NCBI RefSeq assembly: GCF_035083965.1 | Contig: NC_089724.1 | Coordinates: 30,271,435-30,335,434 of the forward strand | Direction of reading: 5' to 3' | Source: Branchiostoma lanceolatum | Taxonomy: Eukaryota > Chordata > Leptocardii > Amphioxiformes > Branchiostomatidae | DNA: 64,000 nucleotides | In this document: positions 24,075 to 34,560 of the stretch, one piece after another | Position numbering within the stretch: position 1 is the first letter of the stretch | Layout: each line of letters begins with the position of its first letter | Notes under the pieces: model-generated | The model's database searches: none | What the model saw: the letters and a program-made list of their open reading frames with translations, nothing else | Told to the model about the DNA's origin: nothing | Position numbers and translations under genes: made by a program

Positions 24075-24199
24075 GTTGCGAACAAGTTTCCAATATTGGC
24101 CCCCTATTTGGAACCATTAGTCGCCAATAGGTCCCCATCAGTCGCCAAAAGGTGTCATTTATTTTGTAATAAGTCAGTTTTAAGGGTTGTTTGCTCTAA

Positions 24200-25110
24200 T
24201 AAATCTATAAACATATATCATCACACTGATTCAAACATACATGATACAAAACACATAATGAAGTTAAACCTGGTATATCGTTCGTGTCAGTTCGTTTTGG
24301 TTATTTCTGTCACTGTAAAAGTAGCCTAACGTTATGCTTATAGTTCATATTATGTTAATCATGTTGAACCAACCGTCATAAGTGAACATCCTTTTATCAC
24401 TGTTAATCTTTTTTTCATGCGTTTTAGTCATTTTACATTGGTTTTTGATTCAGTAGCAACACTGCGGTTTCCGATACACTGCTCAACAGGGCTTCATCTG
24501 CAAATGCGTCACGCGTCAGTGTGAGTCCCCGTGTTCTCTTGATAACTGCACGATTTTATAGGCGGAATCGGCCGACGTTCGTACGTCCCCGAGCCCCGGT
24601 CAATATGGTATGATAAACTTTCAGGTGAAAAGCTCGCTGGAATCTCTGACAATTTTACAATTCGGCAACCTTCCGGCGGTTACCACATGATTCGGCCGAA
24701 GCTCGCTGACATGTGAACTTCCAATTCACCGATCAGACGTTTCTGAATATGGGCACAGAAGATCCTCAGTAGTTGAAAATTAGGAAAAAATTGTAAACAC
24801 TATTGGTCTATTGCTTTGAGATTAAGAAAAAACAGTATGTCATACAAATATGAAAATTCACCATTAAAATGACAGTTAACTGCACATAAATAAACATTGT
24901 ACAACTTAAATATTTTTGGCTCAACTTGTACCCAAACCCCGGCGGACTGAAAATAGAACAAGTACACAGCCCTTCTTCCAAGTTTGCATTGGAAACAGTG
25001 GAGATTACTGTGTGAGTTAATTCTAAAGAGACTGAACCCCAGCCTACAACCTGTTGTTGCATCTTGACAAATGAGAGCACTGTCGTATCAACCCGTCCAA
25101 GAAGCCAACA
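24200..25110. other. Gene-free stretch
   Basis: No supported coding exon. A GC-richer patch with several CGG/GCCG words lies at 24500-24720. Confidence 0.3.
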
Positions 25111-25350
25111 CTAATCCCCTAGAGGACATAGGAGGGTGCTGCATGTACAATGTACGAATGCTGCGATAAAAATGGATGATATGCGATGGCGTCCCGCAAT
25201 CTCCCTCGCCAGATATTCGGTTAGGTCATCTATCTGAGACGCGGGGTCAACACCCCAACGGTGTGTTATATCCCCGAGGAACCTTTTTCTGCTTGCGATG
25301 GTGTTCTCCTTGGTGCTGAAATACTTGTCATGGTTAAAAGTATACTTCAT
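25111..25350 (-). CDS. Orphan open frame, 79 codons, unrecognised
   Basis: The frame from ATG at 25350 reads MKYTFNHDKYFSTKENTIA and continues through RKRFLGDITHRWGVDP and DLTEYLAREIAGRH. Codon use looks coding-like, with mixed third positions. No family is recognised and no splice partners were found. It may be an exon of an unresolved gene or chance. Confidence 0.25.
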   Translation of the reverse strand: MKYTFNHDKYFSTKENTIASRKRFLGDITHRWGVDPASQIDDLTEYLAREIAGRHRISSIFIAAFVHCTCSTLLCPLGD

Positions 25351-26248
25351 CTATCTACAAGGTTTTTTCATGTGCTAATACTAATAGCCCGCTCTATCCA
25401 ATAGGAATCATATGCTCAATTCATGTCGTCCAATTTAAGTCCGTCATGGGGACATTGGAATTGTTACTGATTAAGAAATCAGTCACTGCCATGCAAAATT
25501 TTGTTCTACAAAGCCTTCTAAGTTATTTTGTTTCCATTCTAGTGTGGGTGCACAAATTCACACTGACAGACAAATGTTGACCCTGATACAGGGGAACGCG
25601 CTGAGCCTCTGATTGGGCTGAGTTATTCCGAAAGCTTTGTAGCACGTCCTGATCACCGGTGATAGACATGCACTTTACGCGCCGTACATTCTCTAATTGT
25701 AGTATTTGGTTCGGGAAAACCCGGGGAGATTTGGAGGATTACTTCTAGTGCAGTCGTGTGTAATAAGACTTGGAGATGATCTCAGAAGTGAGGGAAGAAA
25801 CACATCCCTGTTGCCCATGACGAATTGTTATCTTCACATGGAGGGTGATCACAATAATTGCCGGATTTACCAAAATGTGCGAAAGAAATGGTACAGATTT
25901 ATACAGATGGTCTTCATATGACAAATTTGTCGCGTCTGCGATTCCTCTACCTTCTAGTCACATCCCATCTCCTTTGTCAAGCTGTCATCCTTTCACTTCA
26001 AAGGAGTAGTTACAACAGCTCCCAGACAGCCGCTATGTTCTACCAATACCGAGAGAAAAACTCTCATGGCCGGCGCAGAGAGAGAGAGAGAGATCCGATG
26101 TGTCACAGTTATATCCCCCCAGCTCGCTAGCGATTTCGCCCCCTTCCGGAGTTCTCGCCTCCCCCCCTCGATAAAGTCGCTTGCATAAAACGTGCCATTA
26201 AATGCTACAATCTTGAATAACCATGTTGTTCTTTATGTTATATATATT
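25351..26248. other. Gene-free stretch
   Basis: No coding exon recognised. A short (AG)n run lies at about 26074-26091. Confidence 0.3.
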
Positions 26249-26249
26249 G

Positions 26250-26343
26250 AATACAACACGGGGTATTCCGTATCGCCCGAGGTACCGGCGCGACCGCAGG
26301 AGGGCTGGGACCGACGGTGACGCGGAATACAGCGTGTTGTATT
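26250..26343. repeat. Hairpin with 21-base arms and GC-rich loop
   Basis: AATACAACACGGGGTATTCCG (26250-26270) is the reverse complement of 26323-26343 except at two adjacent positions. The 52-base loop is CG-rich. The surrounding sequence is AT-rich, so the block is compositionally distinct. It may be a miniature mobile element or a structured RNA. Confidence 0.6.
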
Positions 26344-29334
26344 TCATATATGTCATACCCACCCGAGAAAACACAAATTTCAATGCGGAATGCGCCAGAA
26401 GTTGAAGGAGTTTCGTGTCCTCGAACACTAAACTGTAACAACATCCATTCCAGCCTTAGAATCCGGTATTCAAATTTTTTTACGGCGGCGCAACCGGAGC
26501 GCTCGAAATGCATTCGAAAATTCTTTACCGTAGAATTTTTGCAAGAATTCTTTTTGATTTTTTTCCAGTCACTCCATTTTTAAAAAAATCCAGGGAGCAA
26601 CAAATAGAATGGCTGTGGCTTATAGAATATATGTCGTGATATCATGCATAAGCTTCTTGAAGTTCTTGTCATTATTTCTATAGTATTTACGTACGTGACA
26701 TCCACACTCCTTGGTCTTGTAGTCAAAACATTATTACGATTACATGCTTAAAAGTACTTTGTCTCTGAAGTATTCCATTGCTGAAAGCAAGGAGCAATGT
26801 CATGTAAATTACGGACAAGTGAAAAGTTGGTTCGGGCAACTAGATTTTTTTGTTCATTAGATAGCAGGGATACGATATAAAAGAGTTGAGATTATATCTC
26901 GCCTGAAAATCTACCCTCTTACATTTGACGGTGACCTGAGACATCGACCGATCCCTAGAAACCTGACCGTGATCGAGAAGATACCGGCTGGATTCCGACC
27001 GTCTTTTTGAGCTCGCAGGCTCGCCGGCAAGCTACATGTATTTTTCTGTTGTGTGACGCCAGCTTACGCCGACTATGATCTGTCACGTCACGATGAGCCC
27101 CAGGAAAAAGGTAAGCGTCGAGTCTCATCAACAACGATTTCATATTTTGATAGGCGACGTAGTCGGTCTGGTATCTTACTTGCTTCGTAGTCACAAAATC
27201 CATCATTTTAAAGGTTTCAAAAGGAGCTTTCACACGATGTGATTTGGACATTCTGTGTACACTATTATTTATTATGTTGAGCCCAACATACTGTTGGGCG
27301 CAACATATTGTGTTCGTATGGTTTCTTTTTCCTGTCAAATCTTGTAATCGACTCAGCTCGGTCGTCCCTGCACCAACTGAGCTGAAATTTGGTATATAGG
27401 TAGAGTGGGTGAATACCCTGGGAGCCTTTTTTTAAATTTTTTTCGATATTGACCTTGAAAATGATTTTATTGAGGTTTTTCTGACCAAAAACGTACATTT
27501 TGGCCTCCTGTGCTCTGGAAATACATCCAAATGACCTGAAATTTGCTATGGTGGTACATTGAACAAATATTTAAAGAATCCCATTCGCACTTTCGGCATA
27601 CAACACTTCGAAATACGATTTTAGAGGGTGTTTTGGGAAGAAGATCGGCTATTTTCCTCATATGGGTCACTGACTTTTAGGTCACATCTTTATTCATCTG
27701 GCCGGGTGGACTAATTCGGTCAGCCAATGAGAGAGCGCAGATTTATCAAGCTCAACCTGATTGGTTGAAATAGTCAATTTGATTAGGGGCACTACTGGTG
27801 CAGGCACAACTTCACTGCTCCCGGCTCCCATCCTTGTGTTGTTATTGTTGTGTCCTACTGAAGTTTGTTTGTTTGTTTGTTTATTTTTATCTATCCAGGG
27901 GTAACATATCGCCTGTGATGGCGTTTTTCAATGTGCCCTGGGGGGCAAATCCCCGCATTCCAACTTAGATACATAAGATAACAAAAGTAACACAAACTGT
28001 AATTGAATAATAAGTTAAGTGCAATTGAGAAGGTTCAAAGCTTTTCTGGTGGTATTTTTCGACACACACGGTGTTTTTCTTATCTTAACACTGCATGGAA
28101 ACAAAGATTTCCACAAGTTTGCAAGCTTGGACACTATGGTGAAACCTGACATTTCTTCGCTACGTACACTAATTTTCTACCCGTGTCTCCAAGATTGGAC
28201 ACCAGTGCAGTGCGCACAATAGTGAACACAAAGTGTCCAAAGTTTCACACCTTAGGAGACATCCCGTGTCGAGACGTTGACAATAACATTAACAATAACA
28301 ATAGAGAGTTGTGAAGTGCACCTTGAGCAAGGAGGCCATTGCTTCGAGTAATTGTTTAAAGTTTTTGGCTAAAAATGACGTAAACCTAAGAATTTCCAAC
28401 CTCCTTGCGTAAACCCCTGTTAGATGTCTACACTATCGGGCCGCAGGGAAGTCTTGAATATCGGCGCTGATCGATAGCGCATTAAACAAAATGTGTGGCG
28501 TAGCGTTGTACTAAAAAATAGTATTTTCATCGCAACCACTCGCACTTGTTTAAAAAAGCCGAAGATTTCACCACACACAATCGTCTGCAATTTGTTTTGT
28601 TTGTGGTAACGTTACCAGATAGTCGGCTTGATGGCGAAGTTTTGTTGGTCACCTTTTTGCATAATATTAACAGTGTCATGCCAGCGCCATATTGCATTAT
28701 CGGCCCTACATTTACTTGAAGTAAACAAAATTTACTCTTTTAATACGAAACCAAGTAGGATAAATACCAAATACATTGAATTTTAATTATTCATTCAAAT
28801 ACCAACATTGCAGACATACAACAAACGTTAGCCTCTATGCCACAGTCGCTTTTGGCATGGGGAGGGCAATGGGCGAAACATGTTGCATTTGCTACCGCAA
28901 ATGTTGTCTTTCTAGTTTATTTATCTATTACGTTTCTCCAACAAAGCGGAAGGTATAGCGGCATAGGTGTTCCTTGGTAAAGGTTACCTTTTCAAGGACA
29001 ACATACGGAAATCAGAACAAACTAATACAACAAATAAGCCATACATATTGATACAATGTAGATCAGGTTAGCAACATATAAACGTTATTGAATCAAATCA
29101 GCACAAGTCATATAAGGTAACATGCAGTAGAATAAGATTGGCGTACCCTTAACCGCATGATAACGACCACGTACAAGGCTGCTCTAAACTGACGGTTGGG
29201 CAGAATCTATTTTGTATGATTAAGTAGAGTTTCCTTTTATATCCGAATAAAATATCCGAATCATACACATTTGCAGGGCATGGGACTTAACAACTGCCGC
29301 AACATCAGATATTTATCTTCTGTAAGAGGCAACA
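26344..29334. other. Gene-poor stretch with repeat traces
   Basis: An open frame on the minus strand (27338-26955) contains a short segment from MSKSHRVKAPFETFKM to TTKQ followed by a GTAAGA donor-like site, but homology is not recognised. A TTTG/TTTA tail with ATCCAGGGGT at 27853-27960 looks like the 3' end of a minus-strand LINE. Nothing else is supported. Confidence 0.3.
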
Positions 29335-29530
29335 AGCCCAGGCTACACGGCCTTGACTTCTAACCGATGTTTACACCCGAGAGTCCAAGAATGAATTTCG
29401 TTGCACTCCGCTGAACACCCTCGATAAGGGCTGTGAGATTACGTGATGTAGGGCTCCACACTGGCGAGCAATATTCCAATACACTTCTGACGAGAGAAAG
29501 GTACATGTACAACGTTTTCCGGATGTCAGT
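29335..29530 (-). mobile_element. LINE fragment (RT C-terminal region)
   Basis: Minus-strand translation with small frame jumps gives MYLSLVRSVLEYCSPVWSPT and then LIEGVQRSATKFILGL. This is the segment of non-LTR reverse transcriptases just after the catalytic domain. No other domain is attached. Confidence 0.7.
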
Positions 29531-30879
29531 GCATCAGATGAGTGTATAAAATATACAAAATACAAGATATACCAAATGTGTATTGTTACTCGCACATTTG
29601 ATTTTATGTAATCTTACATGTAACATACTTTCCCATCATTTAAAACAAAAAGAAAACATTTGACTCACCATCAGTTTGCTGTCAACCGTTGATATCTGTC
29701 ACAGCCTCCAACAAAGTCTTCAGCTTGATTTCTTACTTTGGATTCAATGTCTAGAAGTCCACTGCGCCTTCAGCGTACATGTATTTTGACTTGTAATGTG
29801 GCATATATTTATTCCATGTGTTTGCAAATAGATATACAATCTGGACACCTACGTAATGCTGACACCCCACCCCCCCCTGAGAGATAAGGCGGAAAGATAT
29901 TGTGAAGTGCTGATTATTCTGGAAAACTGTATACATGTAACATAATTGATTGGCCTGTCAAATACATCTAGTGAAGCAGGCCTATGGTGAAGACTCTGTA
30001 TTTGATAATGAGTCAGCAGTCTAGGACAGATGAAAAGGGACACACAAAAGGCGGGACAGGACAATTGGACGACAGGAATAGGGAGGAGAGGATGTGAGCG
30101 TGACATAAAGATCGTTCCTCGGCCACGGCAAGTCTTGTGTGTCTGTCTTCACCTCACCCCGACGTCCTTTCTATTCTGGTATCTCATGTTTTGAAGAGGA
30201 TTACAATGAGTCATGACTCATAGTGGAAAATAGCTTTCATTACTATTGCAGTCCAGTACTTACATGTGCCTAATGTCGTTTTCACTGGCTGTGGAGCTGA
30301 TTTTCTTGTATTTTCACAAGGGTACGTAGTGAGGTATTATTTCATAGTGTTGACAGAAAAGGCCGTCACAGATGGAGTACGTTGAATGTAGTCAGCTGAT
30401 AGTATTACTGTGGTTGCTGACACCTGAACATACAGAGCACCTTTCAAGCATAAAAGAAGAGGAAGGTTTCAAACTTAATGATTGATTCGTTCTGTACACT
30501 TTATAAGCGCCCTAACATCAATAACACCTACTGTTCCATGATGTTGCGCGTGTGTGCATGCAAGTCTAGCGTTGCGTCAGCATCGTCAGCTGCGCTTCAT
30601 CATGCATTCAGGTTACATGTTTACATTGAGCTATTAGCTTTGCCTTGTCACCAAAATGTTCCTTAGTTCCAATAACTCCATACATTTAAGTTGACCGTTA
30701 GAGAACATATAAACTAAGCAGATATTACAAGTTAGAAAATAAGTACGTTGAGCGTCCACATGCATTCACATTTCACATATTGTTTTTCAGTATCATTATT
30801 AAGTTGCCATAAATTGTATGATATGCAGTTGTGGAGCGAGGATCATTATAATTTTATCACCTAACAAAGAACATATCAA
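29531..30879. other. Gene-free stretch
   Basis: No coding exon, RNA gene or clear repeat was recognised. Confidence 0.3.
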
Positions 30880-31673
30880 AACGACAGGAGATCATCGAAG
30901 AGCTGCTTCAAAATGGCCATGACGCCGGAGCAACAGAAATCCACTTTGTTTTCGACAAGTGGTAGCATGGCACCAAGCACATCTTCGACGATAGCTGGAA
31001 GGAACTGCAAGGACCAGCTCTGTGTGTTTACAACAACAAGCCTTTCACAGAGGAGGACCTGACCGGCATACAGAGCCTTGGAGAAGGCAGCAAGGCAAAT
31101 GATTCGGTAATGGAAAGTACGGAGTGGGCGTCAACGCGGTCAACCACCTGACGAACTGTCCTTCATGACCCGAGCTGCGGAGACACACTGTGTGTTTTCG
31201 ATCCACAGATCCGCTTTGCGCCAGACGTAACACTGGAGCACCCGGGTCGTATGTTTAATGACGTTGGCGACCACTTCAGAGAGCAATACAAGGATGTACC
31301 CGACTGCTATCTCAATTACGAATCTGCGTTCTCGTCTCCTGAGAGCACCATGTTCATTTTTAGGTTTCCTATTCGTAAGGAGATGACGGCGACAGTCTCT
31401 AACATGAGTGACAAAGAAGTCACGGAAAAAGTGATCATGAACCGCTTAGGCAGATTCAAAAGTGAAAGCTTTGAAGTCCTCCAATCCTGCTCCTCAACAG
31501 CATGGAAAAGATCAAGATCTCCATCAAAGAGAGTGGATAAAGATCTCTGTGAATTCTATCATGCCGAAGCGCTCATTTCGAAGGGGGCAAGGCGAGATCC
31601 GCGGAAGTTTGCAGACTACGTGGCGCTCACAGTGAAGAGCCTCTTTACCACAGTCTGCTGCCACGCAGACTGA
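30880..31673 (+). pseudogene. Sacsin-like HSP90-type ATPase domain pseudogene
   Basis: Plus-strand translation with frame jumps gives an HSP90-like (GHKL) ATPase domain of the sacsin type. Landmarks are EIIEELLQNGHDAGAT (the N-box, normally ELIQNADDA), [57 protein letters not shown], then STMFIFRFPIR. In sacsin this domain binds ATP and heads a large repeat unit of a co-chaperone. Here there is a stop after FVFDKW near 30963, a shift near 31107 and another near 31490; only 31251-31673 stays open for long. Introns are absent, and no continuation into the rest of a sacsin repeat is clear after 31673. It is a broken fragment, either processed or from a decayed tandem paralogue. Confidence 0.75.
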
Positions 31674-31846
31674 TGAGGGATCGGGAGCAAACTCACCCTC
31701 AGCCTGCCAAACGCTTTGGCACCTGATGCAGACTGCTACCAATTCCTTTCCCAGACATCGTTTCGCTAAAGGAGAAGATAGGCAACAATCTTTATTGACG
31801 CAACAAAAGTACAGCGACTCTCGTAAGGTCTACTTAATCTATACAT

Positions 31847-31874
31847 ACCTACATACATACATACATACATACAT
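31847..31874 (+). repeat. (CATA)n microsatellite
   Basis: Seven uninterrupted CATA-type units. Confidence 0.85.
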
Positions 31875-31956
31875 GCCAACAAACAAAGTTCATACTAATG
31901 AGTTTGTTTACATACAATCAATAGGGCAACATATTGAAATTTAGCGTGTCGTATAC

Positions 31957-32200
31957 TTATACATTACTTGTTCTTATTTCCAAACATTCTTTGATGTATA
32001 TACCTATTTGAACACAGTAAGGATTGTCTCCTCTCAGTATGTAATCAAATCTATCATCAGAATGGAGCGTATTGAATTGACTTGAACAAGTGGAAATAAA
32101 GGTGAACAGCTTAGAGCGTTTATCCTCATATCTTGAACAATTCATGATGAAGTGACGTTCGTCTAGGTCATCTGTCATGTATTGTTGTAGAAAAGGGAAG
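31957..32200 (-). mobile_element. LINE 3' fragment (C-terminal zinc-binding tail)
   Basis: The frame DDLDERHFIMNCSRYEDKRSKL followed by FISTC and DDRFDYIL matches the tail that follows the reverse transcriptase in the LINE at 15411-18826 (DEYYFLMICPSYNEERKRL). It is an isolated 3' remnant. Confidence 0.65.
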
Positions 32201-32566
32201 AAGCTTAAGGCTGGTCCGTCCAGAGCAAAATGCTTCTTGGTTTATAGTTGAGTGTTTATATATTGCTTTGCGTTGTTTAGAATTTGGTGAGGTTTGTGAT
32301 GAATTTCTTCTAATTGTACCTGTTTTTTTTCATCTCTAACATACAAACCACGTCATCATGAATCACCACATATGAAACCACGTCACCTTGACATTTTACC
32401 GGTATTATGGTAATCAGTCCCTGCCATTGTTCTTGTCTGGCAGACAGTCTAATCCTTTTATGAGATTATGTGGTTATGGGTGTCAATCCACGCCTCAAAC
32501 TATTGGACAGGTCACAGTGGGAGCACTTCCTTTTTGCACTTGCCCTGGGTAAGAAATCTGATCATT

Positions 32567-32568
<2 letters not shown>

Positions 32569-32622
<54 letters not shown>
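32569..32622 (+). repeat. (CA)n microsatellite
   Basis: Perfect dinucleotide run of about 27 units. Confidence 0.95.
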
Positions 32623-32626
<4 letters not shown>

Positions 32627-33445
32627 CTCTACCAGGCTAACTGCGCCGGCTATAGGGATAACATTTGCAGACTCCCTTCATAAAGTGTGACTCTATTTGG
32701 CCAATTTCTACTATTTTCCCAGTGACCCGCGGAGGCTGGTAGAGTCTACACACACACACGCACACACATAAACAGCAACCCAAAACATAAACTTCTTGGC
32801 AAAGGTATCATACATTTAACAACACAGTAAGATAAAATCTGATAAACATATGCATTTTAATCAAATCTTAAAACAATTTCTGGGTATGTATATGATCAAT
32901 CATGGCTGTATTTCCACTTGTTGCTGCATCTTGTATACAGTTATGTTGATTGACAGATGATTGTTCAAATGATATTAAACATGAAAGCTATTACATTTTC
33001 AAAATTCAAATGTCTTTCAAAATTTAAAGACCAGTCTTAACATAGATAATGTAATAGCAAATTTTGAAAATAAGACATAATCTTCAATCACACCTGGCAG
33101 TATCCAACAATCATGGGAATGTCTAAGATAAATATATCAGCAACTTTATTTTACTCTAAGCCATATTTGAAGAAAAATATCATTAAAAACATTTCTACAT
33201 GGTAGTATTTTCTAATATATCCTACCATACCTGGTACATCTGAATAGCTCAATAAAACAAGCTATAAAAGAAGACAAATTTTTCTAGTCACACTAATTTG
33301 AGCTATTGCGGCAGGAAAATTTGACCTAATATTTAGAAATAACACAGCTAGAACTGCTGAGACTATAAACATAAGCAATAAAACTACAAACATCTTTTAA
33401 AACCATGAACAAGTCCCATACAGCAGCTGTTCTTCATACACCACC

Positions 33446-33640
33446 TAATAATTCTGCCAGTGGGTGTCATCGAGGCCTTTTCAAGAATGTCTCAAACATG
33501 GAAAAATAAATCTTTTGATGCGTGTGTTTTTCATGTGTTTTGCACCTGGGTATCTTTTGTCAAAGCCTCGATGCTGCATTTGACTGTTTTGTCTATTCGT
33601 TTTAACGTCGTAGTCTTATGGAACCTGGCAGAATTATGAG
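33446..33640. mobile_element. Probable small MITE
   Basis: TAATTCTGCCAG at the left end is matched by CTGGCAGAATTA at the right end, and GCATCGAGGC-type words recur inverted inside (GTCATCGAGGCC versus AAGCCTCGATG). About 195 bp. Target duplication was not resolved. Confidence 0.45.
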
Positions 33641-34344
33641 AGTTAAGGTTATGATGTTGGCACTGTTTTTATTCCATTCTATTCTTCTTTTGGGTTTTCT
33701 TGACAAATGTCAATGTTATGGCAAACTCTTTTGTTTCTATCATCCATGCACTTTGGATAAGAATGATGGCTGGACAAATAATACTTAAAGTCTTGAAATA
33801 TACATTATCAAGTATACATCCAACCAAAGATGGCATGCCCTTTTAAAGTCAACCTGTGATTACTTCTGTTCATCAGTTTTCCGACTGAAATCTAAATGCT
33901 TAAAATTCGTCAAGTCAGCAGTGGCACCATCAAATCTGTCATGACATTAGATAGGGTATATTCCAAACTTCTTCCTTACAATGTTGGCAAACGGACATAT
34001 CGTTTATGATAAATGCTTTCAACAATGTGTCGGTAAATGGCTCCAAATTTGCCCGGATGTTAGAGAGTATCTGTTGTGGAATGAGTCATCTGTGTTCTGC
34101 TCTCTCATGTGGTCCCCTTGCTCCTAAACATTTCATCAAAGGCCATAAGGCCGCAGCCAAAAAGTAAATCCTATGGATGACATGAGTGCATGCATGAGTT
34201 ACACATAGTTCTTTCTTTAATGCTTACTATATGCTGACATAAACACACATGTACAGTCATAGTAGTATTGGGATGTAAGTGTCACAGTTATAATGTCAGC
34301 CAGTTGGACAAACAGTTGGAGTGCTGTGCAGAATGAGATTGGTG

Positions 34345-34560
34345 GTGCCCCCCTCCCGCTAGACCAATGTGTACATGTAGGTGCTTCCCCCCTCCCACTA
34401 TACTAACTTGCAGGTGCTGCCCTTCTCCCACTACACCAACTTGCAGGGGCTACCACCCTCCCACTACACAAACTTGTAGGTGCTGCCCCTTCCGACTACA
34501 CAAACTTGCAGGTGCTGCCCCCCTCCCACTACACAAACTTGTAGGTGCTGCCCCCCTCTC
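34345..34560 (+). repeat. 36-39-bp minisatellite overlapping the MFSD13A stop codon
   Basis: About six head-to-tail units of CACTACACAAACTTGCAGGTGCTGCCCCC with small variations. The last two units fall within the terminal exon of the minus-strand MFSD13A gene and supply its last residues and stop codon. Confidence 0.85.

Larger units (their letters stand above)
32201..34340. other. Gene-free stretch with microsatellite and a foldback
   Basis: Contains the (CA)n run at 32569-32622 and a probable MITE at about 33446-33640. No coding exon was recognised. Confidence 0.4.

Noticed and set aside
31847..32622. CRISPR-like or phased repeat array
   Set aside because: Only simple microsatellites are present, without spacers of uniform length; the genome is eukaryotic.
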